Assembly (NCBI RefSeq): GCF_002210105.1
Contig: NZ_AQQU01000001.1
Coordinates: 1,028,501-1,092,500, forward strand
Source: Oceanicola sp. 22II-s10i
GTDB lineage: Bacteria > Pseudomonadota > Alphaproteobacteria > Rhodobacterales > Rhodobacteraceae
Length of the DNA: 64,000 bases
Direction: 5' to 3'
Part shown: piece by piece, positions 45,173 to 53,858 of the stretch
How positions within the stretch are numbered: position 1 is the stretch's first letter
How the letters are laid out: every line of letters starts with the position of its first letter
Position numbers and translations under genes: made by a program
The notes under the pieces: generated by a model
Databases searched by the model: none
The model's input: only the letters and a program-made list of their open reading frames with translations
What the model was told of the DNA's origin: nothing

Positions 45173-46414
45173 ATGCAACAGTCCACCGCGTCCCAGCTTC
45201 GCCCGATCCTGCCGATCCTGATCGGCTCCGCCCTGATGCTCACCCTGACGATGGGCCTGCGTCAGAGCCTCGGGCTGTTCATGCCCGCGATCACCAACGA
45301 CATCTCGGTGACGGTCACGCAGTTCACGCTGGCCATCGCGATCCAGAACCTCTGCTGGGGCATCTTCCAGCCCATCGTCGGGTCGCTGACCCCGCGCTAC
45401 GGGTTCCGGCCGGTGATGGTCGGGGGCGGGGCGATCTACCTCGGCGGCATGGCGCTGCTGTCGGTGTCGCAGGGGTTCCTGACCATCGTGATCGGCGCGG
45501 GCGTGATGATCGGCATCGGCATGGCATGCTCCTCCACCGCGCTGGCGATGGCGGTGACGGCGCGGACCGTTCCGGCCTCGATCCGGTCCGTTATGCTGGG
45601 CATCGTCTCGGCCGTCGGGTCGCTCGGGTCGCTGATCGCCGCGCCGCTCGGCCAGTCGGTGATGGCCGCCTTCGACTGGCGCGTCGCGCTGACCGTCTTC
45701 GCCGCGCTCGCGCTGCTGATCGTGCCTGCCGCATGGATGGCGGGCCGGGTCGACAGGCTGCCCGCGCCGCCGATCCAGAAGGACAGCGCCGACGACAAGA
45801 GCCTGCGCGACGCGTTGCGCATGGCGCTTGGCGACCTGAGCTTTGTCGTAATGACGATGGCCTATTTCGTCTGCGGGATGCAGCTGATCTTTCTGCTGAC
45901 GCACCTGCCCGCCTATCTCGCGCTCTGCGGGGCGGATCCGATGCTGGCCGCGACGGCGATCGGGGTGATCGGCGGGATGAACATCCTCGGCAGCCTGTTC
46001 TTCGGCTGGGCCGGGGGGCGGTGGTCGAAACAGGCGCTGCTCGGGATGATCTACTGCGGGCGGTCCTTCACCATCGCCTGGTATTTCCTGCAGGTGCCGA
46101 CACCGCAGAACACCGTAATCTTTGCCGCGATCATGGGCTTCCTGTGGCTGGGCGTGGGGCCGCTGATCGCGGGCAGCGTGGCCGAACGCTTCGGACTGCG
46201 CTGGCAGGCGATGCTGCAGGGTGTGACCTTTTCCTTCCACCAGATCGGCAGCTTCCTCGGCGCGCTTGGCGGCGGGCTGGTGTTCGACCTGTTCGGAAAC
46301 TACGACGTCGCCGTCAAGTTCGGCGTCTCGCTAGGCCTGTTCGCCGGGATCGTGCAGATCGCCGTCGCGCTGTCCCGCCGCTCCGGCACGCCGGGCGCGC
46401 CGCAGCCTGCCTGA
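45173..46414 (+). CDS. MFS transporter
   Basis: A 413-residue major facilitator with about 12 hydrophobic helices in two halves, opening LRPILPILIGSALMLTLTMGLRQSLGLF and with IVGSLTPRYGFRPVMVGGG as the loop 2-3 motif. Anion or small-molecule transport cannot be distinguished. GGAG precedes the ATG. It is 110 bp after petR; the paired palindromes in between suggest its own regulation. Confidence 0.85.
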   Translation: MQQSTASQLRPILPILIGSALMLTLTMGLRQSLGLFMPAITNDISVTVTQFTLAIAIQNLCWGIFQPIVGSLTPRYGFRPVMVGGGAIYLGGMALLSVSQGFLTIVIGAGVMIGIGMACSSTALAMAVTARTVPASIRSVMLGIVSAVGSLGSLIAAPLGQSVMAAFDWRVALTVFAALALLIVPAAWMAGRVDRLPAPPIQKDSADDKSLRDALRMALGDLSFVVMTMAYFVCGMQLIFLLTHLPAYLALCGADPMLAATAIGVIGGMNILGSLFFGWAGGRWSKQALLGMIYCGRSFTIAWYFLQVPTPQNTVIFAAIMGFLWLGVGPLIAGSVAERFGLRWQAMLQGVTFSFHQIGSFLGALGGGLVFDLFGNYDVAVKFGVSLGLFAGIVQIAVALSRRSGTPGAPQPA

Positions 46415-46426
46415 CCCTGACGGGGC

Positions 46427-47344
46427 TCAGCCGAAGGGGTTCTTGGCCTGCCGCGCCTTGCCGCGCTGGATGCCGAGATGCCGTTCGCGCAGGATGATGG
46501 CGACGCCCGCGCAGATCACGATCAGCGCACCGACCAGCGTCTGGATCGTCGGCACCTCGTCGAACAGGAAATAGCCGAACAGCACCGCGAAGATCATCGA
46601 GGCGTAATCGAACGGCGCGACCAGCGAGGCGTCGGCGAACTTGTAGGACGAGGTCAGCAGGATCTGCCCCAGCCCCCCGACCAGTCCGCAGCAGATCAGC
46701 GCTGCCCAGTCCCAACCCTGCGGCACGACCCAGCCGAAGGGCAGCGTCAGCAGTGCCAGCGCCGACGAGGTCAGCGAAAAGAAGAACACGATGGCCGAGG
46801 TCTGTTCCGACTGCACCATGTTGCGGATGTGGATCTGCGACAGCGCCCCGAAGGTCGCGCCGAACAGCACCAGCACAACGCCGATCAACTGGGTCGTCTG
46901 CACGCTGTCGCCAGCGGTCAGGGTCAGGCGCGGCGCCATCACGATCATCACCCCGACCAGACCGACACCGACCGCGCCGAAGCGGAAGATGCCGACCTTC
47001 TCGTTCAGGAACATTGCCGCAAAGACCACCACCAGCAACGGCATCGCATAGCCGAGCGCCGTGACCTCGGGCAGGGGCAACAGGGTCAGGGCGGCAAAGT
47101 TCAGCCCCATGGCCATGGTGCCCATCACCCCGCGCAGGGCATGGGCGCTGACGGACTTGACCTTGAACCCGCTCTTCAGCTCTCGCCGCATGATCAGCCA
47201 GACGATGATCACGGGCATCGCGAAGAACGAGCGGAAGAAGACCGCCTCGCCCGCGGGGACCCGCGCGGCCTTGATCAGGACGAACATGACGATGAAGCAC
47301 ATCACCGCGCCGAGCTTGAGGGCGATCCCGCGAAGCGGATACAT
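46427..47344 (-). CDS. EamA-type drug/metabolite transporter
   Basis: A 305-residue inner-membrane protein with ten helices in two EamA repeats (MYPLRGIALKLGAVMCFIVMFVLIKAAR to start; second repeat ends FDYASMIFAVLFGYFLFDEVPTIQTLVG). Similar in layout to the RarD/YdcZ-like and S-adenosylmethionine-exporter-like EamA proteins; substrate unknown. The start lies 135 bp from the divergent matB. Confidence 0.87.
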   Translation of the reverse strand: MYPLRGIALKLGAVMCFIVMFVLIKAARVPAGEAVFFRSFFAMPVIIVWLIMRRELKSGFKVKSVSAHALRGVMGTMAMGLNFAALTLLPLPEVTALGYAMPLLVVVFAAMFLNEKVGIFRFGAVGVGLVGVMIVMAPRLTLTAGDSVQTTQLIGVVLVLFGATFGALSQIHIRNMVQSEQTSAIVFFFSLTSSALALLTLPFGWVVPQGWDWAALICCGLVGGLGQILLTSSYKFADASLVAPFDYASMIFAVLFGYFLFDEVPTIQTLVGALIVICAGVAIILRERHLGIQRGKARQAKNPFG

Positions 47345-47479
47345 GGCGGTCCTGACGATCTGGCCTGTGGATGACGCACCCGGTAAGCGCACGCTGCGAT
47401 GCGGTCAATCTCATTCCTGCCCTTGCATTTCGCGGGACCGGCGGGGACAAAACCGCAAACCGCCATCGGAAGGCCCGCC

Positions 47480-48985
47480 ATGTACGATCAGAACCACCTC
47501 GCCAGCCGTCTTGCCCGTCACGCCCAGCTGACGCCCGAACGGGTCTTTGCCCGGCGCGCGGGGCGGCCGGACACGACCTATGGCGAGATGTTTGCCGGTG
47601 CCGAACGCATCGCCGCCCGGCTGATCGCGGCGGGCGTCGGTCCGGGCGACAGGGTGGCCGTCCAGGTGGAAAAGTCGCTGGAGGCGGTGCAGCTCTACCT
47701 TGCCGCCGTGATGGCGGGCGGGGTCTTCCTGCCGCTGAACACGGCCTACACGGTGGCCGAGCTTGATTACTTTCTGGGCGACGCGACCCCGGCGGTCGTC
47801 GTCTGCGACCCGGCCCGCCGCGCGGCGGTCGAACCGCTGGCGCGCGGGGCCACGGTATTCGACCTGGGCGCCGACGGAAGCGGGACGCTGACCGCGGAAT
47901 TGGCGGACGCCGAGGGGTTCGAGGCCGTGGCGCGCGGGGCGGAGGATCTGGCGGCGATCCTCTACACCTCGGGCACGACCGGCCGGTCGAAGGGCGCGAT
48001 GCTGAGGCACGAGAACCTGCTGTCGAACGCCGAGGTCCTGCGCGACTACTGGCGCTTCACCGACCGCGACGTGCTGATCCATGCCCTGCCGATCTTTCAC
48101 TCGCACGGGCTGTTCGTGGCCACCAACACCTCGCTGCTGGCGGGGGCGACGCTGATTTTCATGCCCGGTTTCGACGTCGAGGCGATCCTGCAGGCGATCC
48201 CCGAGGCGACCGCGATGATGGGCGTTCCGACCTTCTACACCCGGCTGCTCAAGGACAGCCGCCTGACGCCCGAACTTTGCGCGGGCATGCGGCTCTTCGT
48301 CTCCGGCTCGGCCCCGCTGCTGGCCGAGACGCACCGCCAGTGGGAGGCGGCGACCGGCCATCGCATCCTCGAACGCTACGGGATGACGGAAACCAACATG
48401 AACACCTCCAACCCCTATGACGGCGACCGCCGGGCAGGGACGGTCGGTTTCCCGCTGCCGGGGATCGAGGTGCGGGTTATGCTGGACGGCGCGGAGGTCC
48501 CCGAGGGCGGGATCGGCGTGCTTGAGGTGCGCGGTCCGAACGTGTTCAAGGGCTACTGGCAGATGCCCGAGAAGACGGCAGAGGAGTTGCAGGCGGATGG
48601 CTGGTTCATCACCGGCGATCTCGGGATGATCGACGCCGAAGGATACGTGACCATCGTCGGACGCGCCAAGGATCTGGTCATCTCGGGGGGCTACAACGTC
48701 TATCCGAAAGAGGTGGAAGAGGCGATCGACGACATGCCGGGCGTCGTGGAAAGCGCCGTCATCGGCGTGCCGCATCCCGACTTCGGAGAGGGTGTGGTCG
48801 CCGTGGTGGTCGCGGACGGCAGCGTGACCGAGGATGGCATCGCCGGGGCGCTGAAGGATCAACTGGCGAAGTTCAAGCAGCCGAAGCGGATCTTCATCGT
48901 CCCCGAATTGCCCCGTAACACGATGGGCAAGGTCCAGAAGAAGGCGCTGCGGGACGAATATGCCGGCCTGTTCGCCGGCGCTTGA
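47480..48985 (+). CDS. matB: Malonyl-CoA synthetase (acyl-CoA synthetase family)
   Basis: A 501-residue ANL-superfamily adenylate-forming enzyme. Core motifs: LYTSGTTGRSKGAML (about 157-171), RYGMTETNMNTSNPY, YVTIVGRAKDLVISGGYNVYPKEVE and the C-terminal catalytic lysine in PRNTMGKVQKKAL. The NMNTSNPYDGDRRAGTVG stretch is the pattern seen in MatB malonyl-CoA ligases, so malonate plus CoA to malonyl-CoA is the best guess; methylmalonate is also possible. It has no matA or matC beside it. Confidence 0.87.
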   Translation: MYDQNHLASRLARHAQLTPERVFARRAGRPDTTYGEMFAGAERIAARLIAAGVGPGDRVAVQVEKSLEAVQLYLAAVMAGGVFLPLNTAYTVAELDYFLGDATPAVVVCDPARRAAVEPLARGATVFDLGADGSGTLTAELADAEGFEAVARGAEDLAAILYTSGTTGRSKGAMLRHENLLSNAEVLRDYWRFTDRDVLIHALPIFHSHGLFVATNTSLLAGATLIFMPGFDVEAILQAIPEATAMMGVPTFYTRLLKDSRLTPELCAGMRLFVSGSAPLLAETHRQWEAATGHRILERYGMTETNMNTSNPYDGDRRAGTVGFPLPGIEVRVMLDGAEVPEGGIGVLEVRGPNVFKGYWQMPEKTAEELQADGWFITGDLGMIDAEGYVTIVGRAKDLVISGGYNVYPKEVEEAIDDMPGVVESAVIGVPHPDFGEGVVAVVVADGSVTEDGIAGALKDQLAKFKQPKRIFIVPELPRNTMGKVQKKALRDEYAGLFAGA

Positions 48986-48990
48986 GATTG

Positions 48991-49021
48991 AAAAGCCGGT
49001 CTGCCCTGACGGCAGACCGGC
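48991..49021. terminator. Terminator hairpin after matB
   Basis: An 11-bp perfect stem GCCGGTCTGCC / GGCAGACCGGC with a five-base loop, 9 bp past the matB stop. Read on the minus strand the stem is followed by TTTT, so it may end transcripts from both sides. Confidence 0.65.
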
Positions 49022-49290
49022 ATCTCGAAACAATCGGTTGGTCACTCAAAGCGAAATGAGGATCTCCTCCCCCAATGGTGGAAGACGCTAGGGCGATGAC
49101 CGGTTTTGTGTCAATTCTCGACCATCGGGTCAAAAAGCTGTTCCGCGGTTACGGCGGTTCCAAAGCCCGATTGTATGTGCTCAAACGGTAATTCTTGCAG
49201 GCCCAAGTCAGCCGGACGCAGGGAATGCCATTAAAAACGGCATTCTCCCTTTGAAAACGCGGAATGGGTCGTGGGCGATTCGGTCCCGGC
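49022..49290. other. Long AT-richer intergenic region with a second stem-loop
   Basis: No gene was found in these 269 bp between convergent matB and the barrel-protein gene. Base composition is less GC-rich than nearby genes. At 49221-49249 a stem (GGGAATGCC / GGCATTCTCCC, one bulge) with the loop ATTAAAAAC is followed by TTT on the plus strand, like a terminator or the end of a small RNA. No open reading frame of note is present. Confidence 0.4.
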
Positions 49291-50919
49291 CTAGCGGAAC
49301 AGCTTGTTGTGAACCGAGATCGAGAGGCCGAATTTCGGATCGCTCTGCCCGGTCATCGCATTGATGCCGTAAGCCCCGATGGCGTTGGTCGCATGCAGCC
49401 CGACATCGAGCGGCATGCCCTGCACCCGTGTCTTGGCCCCGATCGCCCAGATATCACGCCCGCCGTCCCGGACCGTGTATTCCCCGATCACGCGAATGTC
49501 CGGCGTGACGGAATAGCTCGCGCCCAGACCGACCGCATAGATTTCCTGGCTGCCGAAGAAAGCTGCCTTGGGTTCGACCGTCATGGCAAAGTTCGGACCG
49601 AATTCGCGCATCATCGGCAGTGACATGTAGAGCACGCCATTCTTCTGCCGGTCGCGCCCGGCCTGGAAGGTATAGCCGAGGCTGACGGGGAAGCCGTCGA
49701 CCTGATCCATGAACTGCAGCTTGAACGTCCCGGACCAGCGGCCCGTGGTGCCCGGCAGAGCGTTGATCGCGGCGCTGCCGTCGTTCGCCACCTCTTCGTA
49801 ACTGGCGCCGAGTTCGAGGAAGTGGTCGGGCGAAACCGAAACATGCGCCGCACGCGCGCCGTCCGTGCCGATCTCGCCATGCAGTTCGACCGTGCCGCGA
49901 TCGCGCGTGCGCGGTGTTTGCAGGGTGAAGCCGTTCGACTGCAGCGCGGTCTGGTAGCTTGTCAGGGTGGTGCCGGGGGCGCGATCGTAGATCGGCTTTT
50001 CCGGGCTGCCGCGGCCGAAGGTCAGGTTCAGCATCGCGCCGATCATGACCATGTCGCCGTTCGGGAAATAGGTCAGCACGCTGGTAGTCGGCGTCGTGCC
50101 CATGCCGTTGGTGGCGAACACTTCGACCGAGCTGTTGGGTGCGAAAAGGAACCGCGCGCCGCCGGTGATGACCGGTTTGCGGCCATAGCTGCCGTCCGAG
50201 CGGATCGTGTTCGCGCCGGTCAGCGGCTGCGTGACGGTCCCGTAGACCAGCAGGCGTTCCACGACCTGCCACGTCACACCTGCGCCGACGCTGGCGACGG
50301 TGCCATAGAAGGTGCTGCCCCCGCGCGAACCGGGAAAGATCGAGACGCCGGGCGTCAGGTGCAGGCGGATACCGGGCGCGACATCGTAGCTGACCGGCAG
50401 ATGCGCCGAACCGACGAATTCATAGTCCTGGGAAAACTTGCCGAAGATCGTGGAAGAGAACTTCAGGAATTCCCCCGCGATCTGCGCCGACATCGTCAGC
50501 GGACCTTCGTCGTAGAACCGGTATTTCACATGCGCGCCGCCGCCGACGACCTGCGCACTGCGGCCGGGCGTATCCGTGGCGATCGGGCGGGGCGGCGGAT
50601 CGACATGGTTGATGTAATCGACGCCGAACTGCAGCCCTTCCATCGGCGAAAACGCCGCGCCGGACTGATAGATCTGGTTGCCGGTGCCCGCAGTCTGGAT
50701 CGACGGGTTGGTCTGGAGGAACCCCAGCCGGAACCGGAAGGCACCGCGCGGCAGGACATCGCCGGTGGTGAAATTGAACAGCGCGTCGGGCTGACGCTCC
50801 ATCGCCGTGACCGTTTCCGGCATGGCAGGCCCGGCTGCGGCGCAGGTCAGGGCCAAGGCCAGCGATGCAGCGCTGGCGCGTCTGCGGGTCGGGCGAAGAA
50901 AACTGGAAACCGGAGTCAT
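49291..50919 (-). CDS. Predicted outer-membrane beta-barrel protein, 542 aa
   Basis: I do not recognise a named family. A signal peptide (about 1-34, ending AGPAMPETV) is followed by alternating polar/hydrophobic strands throughout, e.g. AFRFRLGFLQTNP, FRFY-like KYRFYDEGPLTMSAQIAGEF, VSLGYTFQAGR, FAMTVEPKAAFFG, IRVIGEYTVRDG. This and the near-terminal LSISVHNKLFR suggest a 16-20-strand outer-membrane barrel. A possible transport or lipoprotein/polysaccharide role cannot be told. An inverted repeat (AGAGCAAGG/CCTTGCTCT, 50973-51006) lies 54 bp before the start. Confidence 0.6.
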   Translation of the reverse strand: MTPVSSFLRPTRRRASAASLALALTCAAAGPAMPETVTAMERQPDALFNFTTGDVLPRGAFRFRLGFLQTNPSIQTAGTGNQIYQSGAAFSPMEGLQFGVDYINHVDPPPRPIATDTPGRSAQVVGGGAHVKYRFYDEGPLTMSAQIAGEFLKFSSTIFGKFSQDYEFVGSAHLPVSYDVAPGIRLHLTPGVSIFPGSRGGSTFYGTVASVGAGVTWQVVERLLVYGTVTQPLTGANTIRSDGSYGRKPVITGGARFLFAPNSSVEVFATNGMGTTPTTSVLTYFPNGDMVMIGAMLNLTFGRGSPEKPIYDRAPGTTLTSYQTALQSNGFTLQTPRTRDRGTVELHGEIGTDGARAAHVSVSPDHFLELGASYEEVANDGSAAINALPGTTGRWSGTFKLQFMDQVDGFPVSLGYTFQAGRDRQKNGVLYMSLPMMREFGPNFAMTVEPKAAFFGSQEIYAVGLGASYSVTPDIRVIGEYTVRDGGRDIWAIGAKTRVQGMPLDVGLHATNAIGAYGINAMTGQSDPKFGLSISVHNKLFR

Positions 50920-51023
50920 GACTTAACCTGCCAGTCGGACATTTGCGTCAACAAAACCCGCCGCAGGTTCAAAGAGCAAGGGGTGTCACAGGATTTACCT
51001 TGCTCTGTGGCAGATCGGATGAC

Positions 51024-51046
51024 GCCTGCCGCACCGGGCGGCAGGC
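51024..51046 (-). terminator. Hairpin after msrA
   Basis: GCCTGCCGC and GCGGCAGGC form a 9-bp stem with a five-base loop, 7 bp past the msrA stop on the minus strand. It has no clear T run. Confidence 0.45.
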
Positions 51047-51053
51047 ATCGCGA

Positions 51054-51563
51054 TTATTCAGCGGCATCCCGCCGGGGCAGGACCCAGTTTGCCCGCGGAT
51101 AATGGCAGGTATAGCCGTTCGGAATCCGCTCCAGGTAGTCCTGATGTTCCGGCTCCGCCTCCCAGAAATCGCCGACCGGTTCGACCTCGGTCACCACGCG
51201 GCCCGGCCAGATGCCGGAGGCATTGACGTCGGCGATGGTATCCAGCGCGGTCTGCTTCTGTGCCTCGTCGAGGTAGTAGATGGCCGAGCGATAGGACATG
51301 CCGATGTCGTTGCCCTGCCGGTTCACCGTGGTCGGGTCGTGGATCTGGAAGAAGAACTCAAGGATCTGCCGGTAGCTGATCGTCTCGGGCTCAAAGAAGA
51401 TCTCGATCCCCTCGGCGTGGGTCCCGTGATTGCGGTAGGTCGCGTTCTTCACGTCCCCGCCGGTATATCCGACGCGCGTGCGTTTCACTCCGGGCAGCTT
51501 GCGGATCAGGTCCTGCATGCCCCAGAAGCATCCTCCTGCCAGAACGGCGCGTTCTTCACTCAT
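51054..51563 (-). CDS. msrA: Peptide methionine sulfoxide reductase A
   Basis: Reduces the S-form of methionine sulfoxide in proteins. The 169-residue enzyme opens with the active-site loop [10 protein letters not shown] (C12), followed by [30 protein letters not shown] and [11 protein letters not shown]. Start [15 protein letters not shown] overlaps the stop of msrB by four bases (ATGA), so the two are coupled. Confidence 0.95.
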   Translation of the reverse strand: MSEERAVLAGGCFWGMQDLIRKLPGVKRTRVGYTGGDVKNATYRNHGTHAEGIEIFFEPETISYRQILEFFFQIHDPTTVNRQGNDIGMSYRSAIYYLDEAQKQTALDTIADVNASGIWPGRVVTEVEPVGDFWEAEPEHQDYLERIPNGYTCHYPRANWVLPRRDAAE

Positions 51564-52009
51564 GCCACATCCTCCACCTGGTCGATGTATTTGCCGTAGC
51601 CTTCGGCCTCCATGTCGTCGCGGTGCACGAACCGCAGCGAAGCCGAGTTGATGCAATAGCGCAGCCCGCCACGGTCGCGCGGCCCGTCCGGGAAGACGTG
51701 TCCGAGGTGGCTGTCACCGTGCTTGGACCGGACCTCGACCCGGACCATGCCGTGGCTGGTGTCGCGCAGCTCGATCACGTTCTCGGGCTCGATCGGCTTC
51801 ACGAAGCTGGGCCAGCCGCAGCCGCTTTCGTATTTCGACGCCGAGGCGAACAGCGGCTCGCCCGACACGATGTCCACGTAGATGCCGGGTTCCTTGTTGT
51901 AGAGGTATTCCCCGGTGCCGGGCCGTTCGGTTCCGCTTTCCTGCGTCACCCAGAACTGTTCCGGGCTCAGCGCGGCGATGGCGTCGGCGTCCTTGCGATA
52001 GTCACTCAT
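51560..52009 (-). CDS. msrB: Peptide methionine sulfoxide reductase B, zinc-free type
   Basis: Reduces the R-form of methionine sulfoxide. The 149-residue protein has [14 protein letters not shown] (C64, resolving), [13 protein letters not shown] and [11 protein letters not shown] (catalytic C119). Both CxxC pairs that bind zinc in E. coli MsrB are absent (SKHGD replaces one), so it is the metal-free form. Start MSDYRKDAD was taken because CAGGAG is six bases before it. Confidence 0.95.
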   Translation of the reverse strand: MSDYRKDADAIAALSPEQFWVTQESGTERPGTGEYLYNKEPGIYVDIVSGEPLFASASKYESGCGWPSFVKPIEPENVIELRDTSHGMVRVEVRSKHGDSHLGHVFPDGPRDRGGLRYCINSASLRFVHRDDMEAEGYGKYIDQVEDVA

Positions 52010-52104
52010 GCGCATCTCCTGTCCTTGGGCACAGTAGATGGCATCGAACGGGGGAAAGAAAAGCCCTGTTTCAGGCCGCGCCGCCTGACGTGAACGTCCT
52101 GCGT

Positions 52105-52821
52105 TCAGGCCTGCGCCGCTTCGGATGTCACGGCATCGACCTGCGATTCCATCTCCATCCGCGCTTTGGCCGCTGCGACCAGCCCCCTGAAGATCGCCTG
52201 CTGACGGTGTGCGTAGAACAGGTGCTCGGGGTGCCACTGCACGCCGAGCGCCCAGGGATCGCGGTCCCGTTCGACGGCCTGGATCATGCCGCCTTCGTCC
52301 CGCGCCGCGATCCTGAGTCCGTTGCCGAGGCGCTGCACCGCCTGCGAATGCAGCGCATTCACCTTCATCGGCGCGGTGCCCGCCAGGTCGGCCAGCCGGG
52401 TGCCGGCCATGACCTGCACCGTCTTGCGGGGCAGGATGGTCTTGTAGCGGCGGCTGTCGGTGTGAGTCGCATAAGCGTCCTGATCCAGGGTGCCGCCGAG
52501 CGCCACGTTCAGCATCTGACTGCCCCGGCAGATGCCGAGCACCGGCTTGCCCTCGGCCATCGCCGCCTCGACCAGCCGCCGCTCCATCGCGTCGCGTTCG
52601 GGGTCGAGCCGCGCGCTCGACATGAGCTCGCCGCCGTAGAGGTCGGGCGAGATGTCGTCGCCGCCGCCGATCACGATACCCGCGACGCGCGACACGTCGG
52701 ACGGCCGTCCGACACCCCAGCGGACCGCGCGGCCGCCGGCCATCCAGATGTTCAGGGCGACCAGCGGGAAGATGCGCCAGCCGGAGCGGCGGGAGGTGGT
52801 GACACCGATGAGTGGACGCAT
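52105..52821 (-). CDS. Class I glutamine amidotransferase-like (peptidase C26) protein
   Basis: A 238-residue gamma-glutamyl-hydrolase-type protein. Nucleophile elbow [15 protein letters not shown] with C98, and catalytic H197 and E199 in [26 protein letters not shown] ahead. PuuD-like gamma-glutamyl-GABA hydrolases are close in pattern. It overlaps the stop of the amidoligase by one base (TGATG), so the pair is a unit; as in known amidoligase operons the two probably act together. It ends 95 bp from msrB on the same strand. Confidence 0.87.
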   Translation of the reverse strand: MRPLIGVTTSRRSGWRIFPLVALNIWMAGGRAVRWGVGRPSDVSRVAGIVIGGGDDISPDLYGGELMSSARLDPERDAMERRLVEAAMAEGKPVLGICRGSQMLNVALGGTLDQDAYATHTDSRRYKTILPRKTVQVMAGTRLADLAGTAPMKVNALHSQAVQRLGNGLRIAARDEGGMIQAVERDRDPWALGVQWHPEHLFYAHRQQAIFRGLVAAAKARMEMESQVDAVTSEAAQA

Positions 52822-53810
52822 CACGCGGCCTCCGTTTCTGTTATGAGGCCGGCCTTTTTCAGGAGCTCGCCGCAGCGCCCGGCCCAATGCGACCGGCTGA
52901 GCGTGATCAGCCCGTGATCGTCCAGCCACGCCTCGGCCAGCCGATCCAGCAGAGCGCGGTCCGCGGCGATCCGTTCGACCAGCCGCCAGCGTTCCCATTC
53001 CTGACGCAGGGACCAGCCGGCCTCGTCGATGCGGCTGTCGGGCAGTCGGAAGTGGAAGGTGGGCCGGCCCTTGAGCGCCTTGGCGTGATCGACGGCCTCG
53101 CGCACACGGTCCTTGTCGAGATGCGCGAACAGCGGCAGCATGTCGAGCCCGTGGTTCCGGCTGGCATCATGCCCGAGGTAGATGCCGATGACCTCGTCCG
53201 TTGCGGCCCCCGACCCGGCTCGGGCGAGGTCGCGCACCAGCGAGGTCGGGTAGGGATCGGTGAAGGGCAGGGCCCGGCGGCTCGGGTCGATCGGGGCGGC
53301 CGTTCGCATCCAGTCCTCGATCAGCGCATAGGCCAGCAGGGGCCGCGTCACGCCTGCGGCATCCTCGCTCGCCACCTCGACGTTGAGGTGAACGCCGAAC
53401 CCGTAGAACAGCCCCTGGCCCGAGCCTTCCGCGCCCGCCTTCCGCAGCACGTCGCGCAGGGCATCGAGCCGGGCAAGACCGGACCGGCTGAGCGGTTCTG
53501 TCACGATCTCGACGGGGATCAGGTCGCGACCCAGCTTCAGCCCGGCCTCTGTCAGGCGGTCCGGTCCGGCCTTTCGCAGGGCGGTGTCGAGATAGACCTC
53601 GATCCGTCCGAGCGCGCCGTCCTCGACCACCCAGTCATGCGTGTCGGTCTGCCGCGCGGTGCCGCCGGTTTCCCGTGCGACGATCCGGGCGGCGTCGCCT
53701 TCGGCGAGGCCGGAGAATTCAATTTCGACACCCGTCAGGCGCGGTTCGCCGTCAGGCGTCCGGTCCCGTGGCAGGGCGGGGAAGGGGGAATGTGAACTTG
53801 GCGCGGTCAT
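52821..53810 (-). CDS. Amidoligase family protein (PF12224-like)
   Basis: A 329-residue COOH-NH2-ligase-like protein of the glutamine-synthetase/GCS superfold. Metal and nucleotide positions are visible: [12 protein letters not shown] (E29, E31), [10 protein letters not shown] (D56, D59), [19 protein letters not shown] (E101, E105), [12 protein letters not shown] (H141, N143, E145) and HFRLPDSR (R255). Members are predicted to join an amine and a carboxyl group, often with a GATase-like partner, as here. No biochemical role is known for this branch. Confidence 0.8.
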   Translation of the reverse strand: MTAPSSHSPFPALPRDRTPDGEPRLTGVEIEFSGLAEGDAARIVARETGGTARQTDTHDWVVEDGALGRIEVYLDTALRKAGPDRLTEAGLKLGRDLIPVEIVTEPLSRSGLARLDALRDVLRKAGAEGSGQGLFYGFGVHLNVEVASEDAAGVTRPLLAYALIEDWMRTAAPIDPSRRALPFTDPYPTSLVRDLARAGSGAATDEVIGIYLGHDASRNHGLDMLPLFAHLDKDRVREAVDHAKALKGRPTFHFRLPDSRIDEAGWSLRQEWERWRLVERIAADRALLDRLAEAWLDDHGLITLSRSHWAGRCGELLKKAGLITETEAA

Positions 53811-53858
53811 ACCATATGGAACGCCGCGCCCCGCCGGCGGTTCCCCGCCGACGCAAGG

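Noticed and set aside
52105..53810. Reading the amidoligase as the gamma-glutamylputrescine synthetase (PuuA) of the putrescine pathway
   Set aside because: The motifs fit the amidoligase family rather than the glutamine-synthetase-type PuuA, and the genes are 13 kb from the pot locus; the link is only conjecture.
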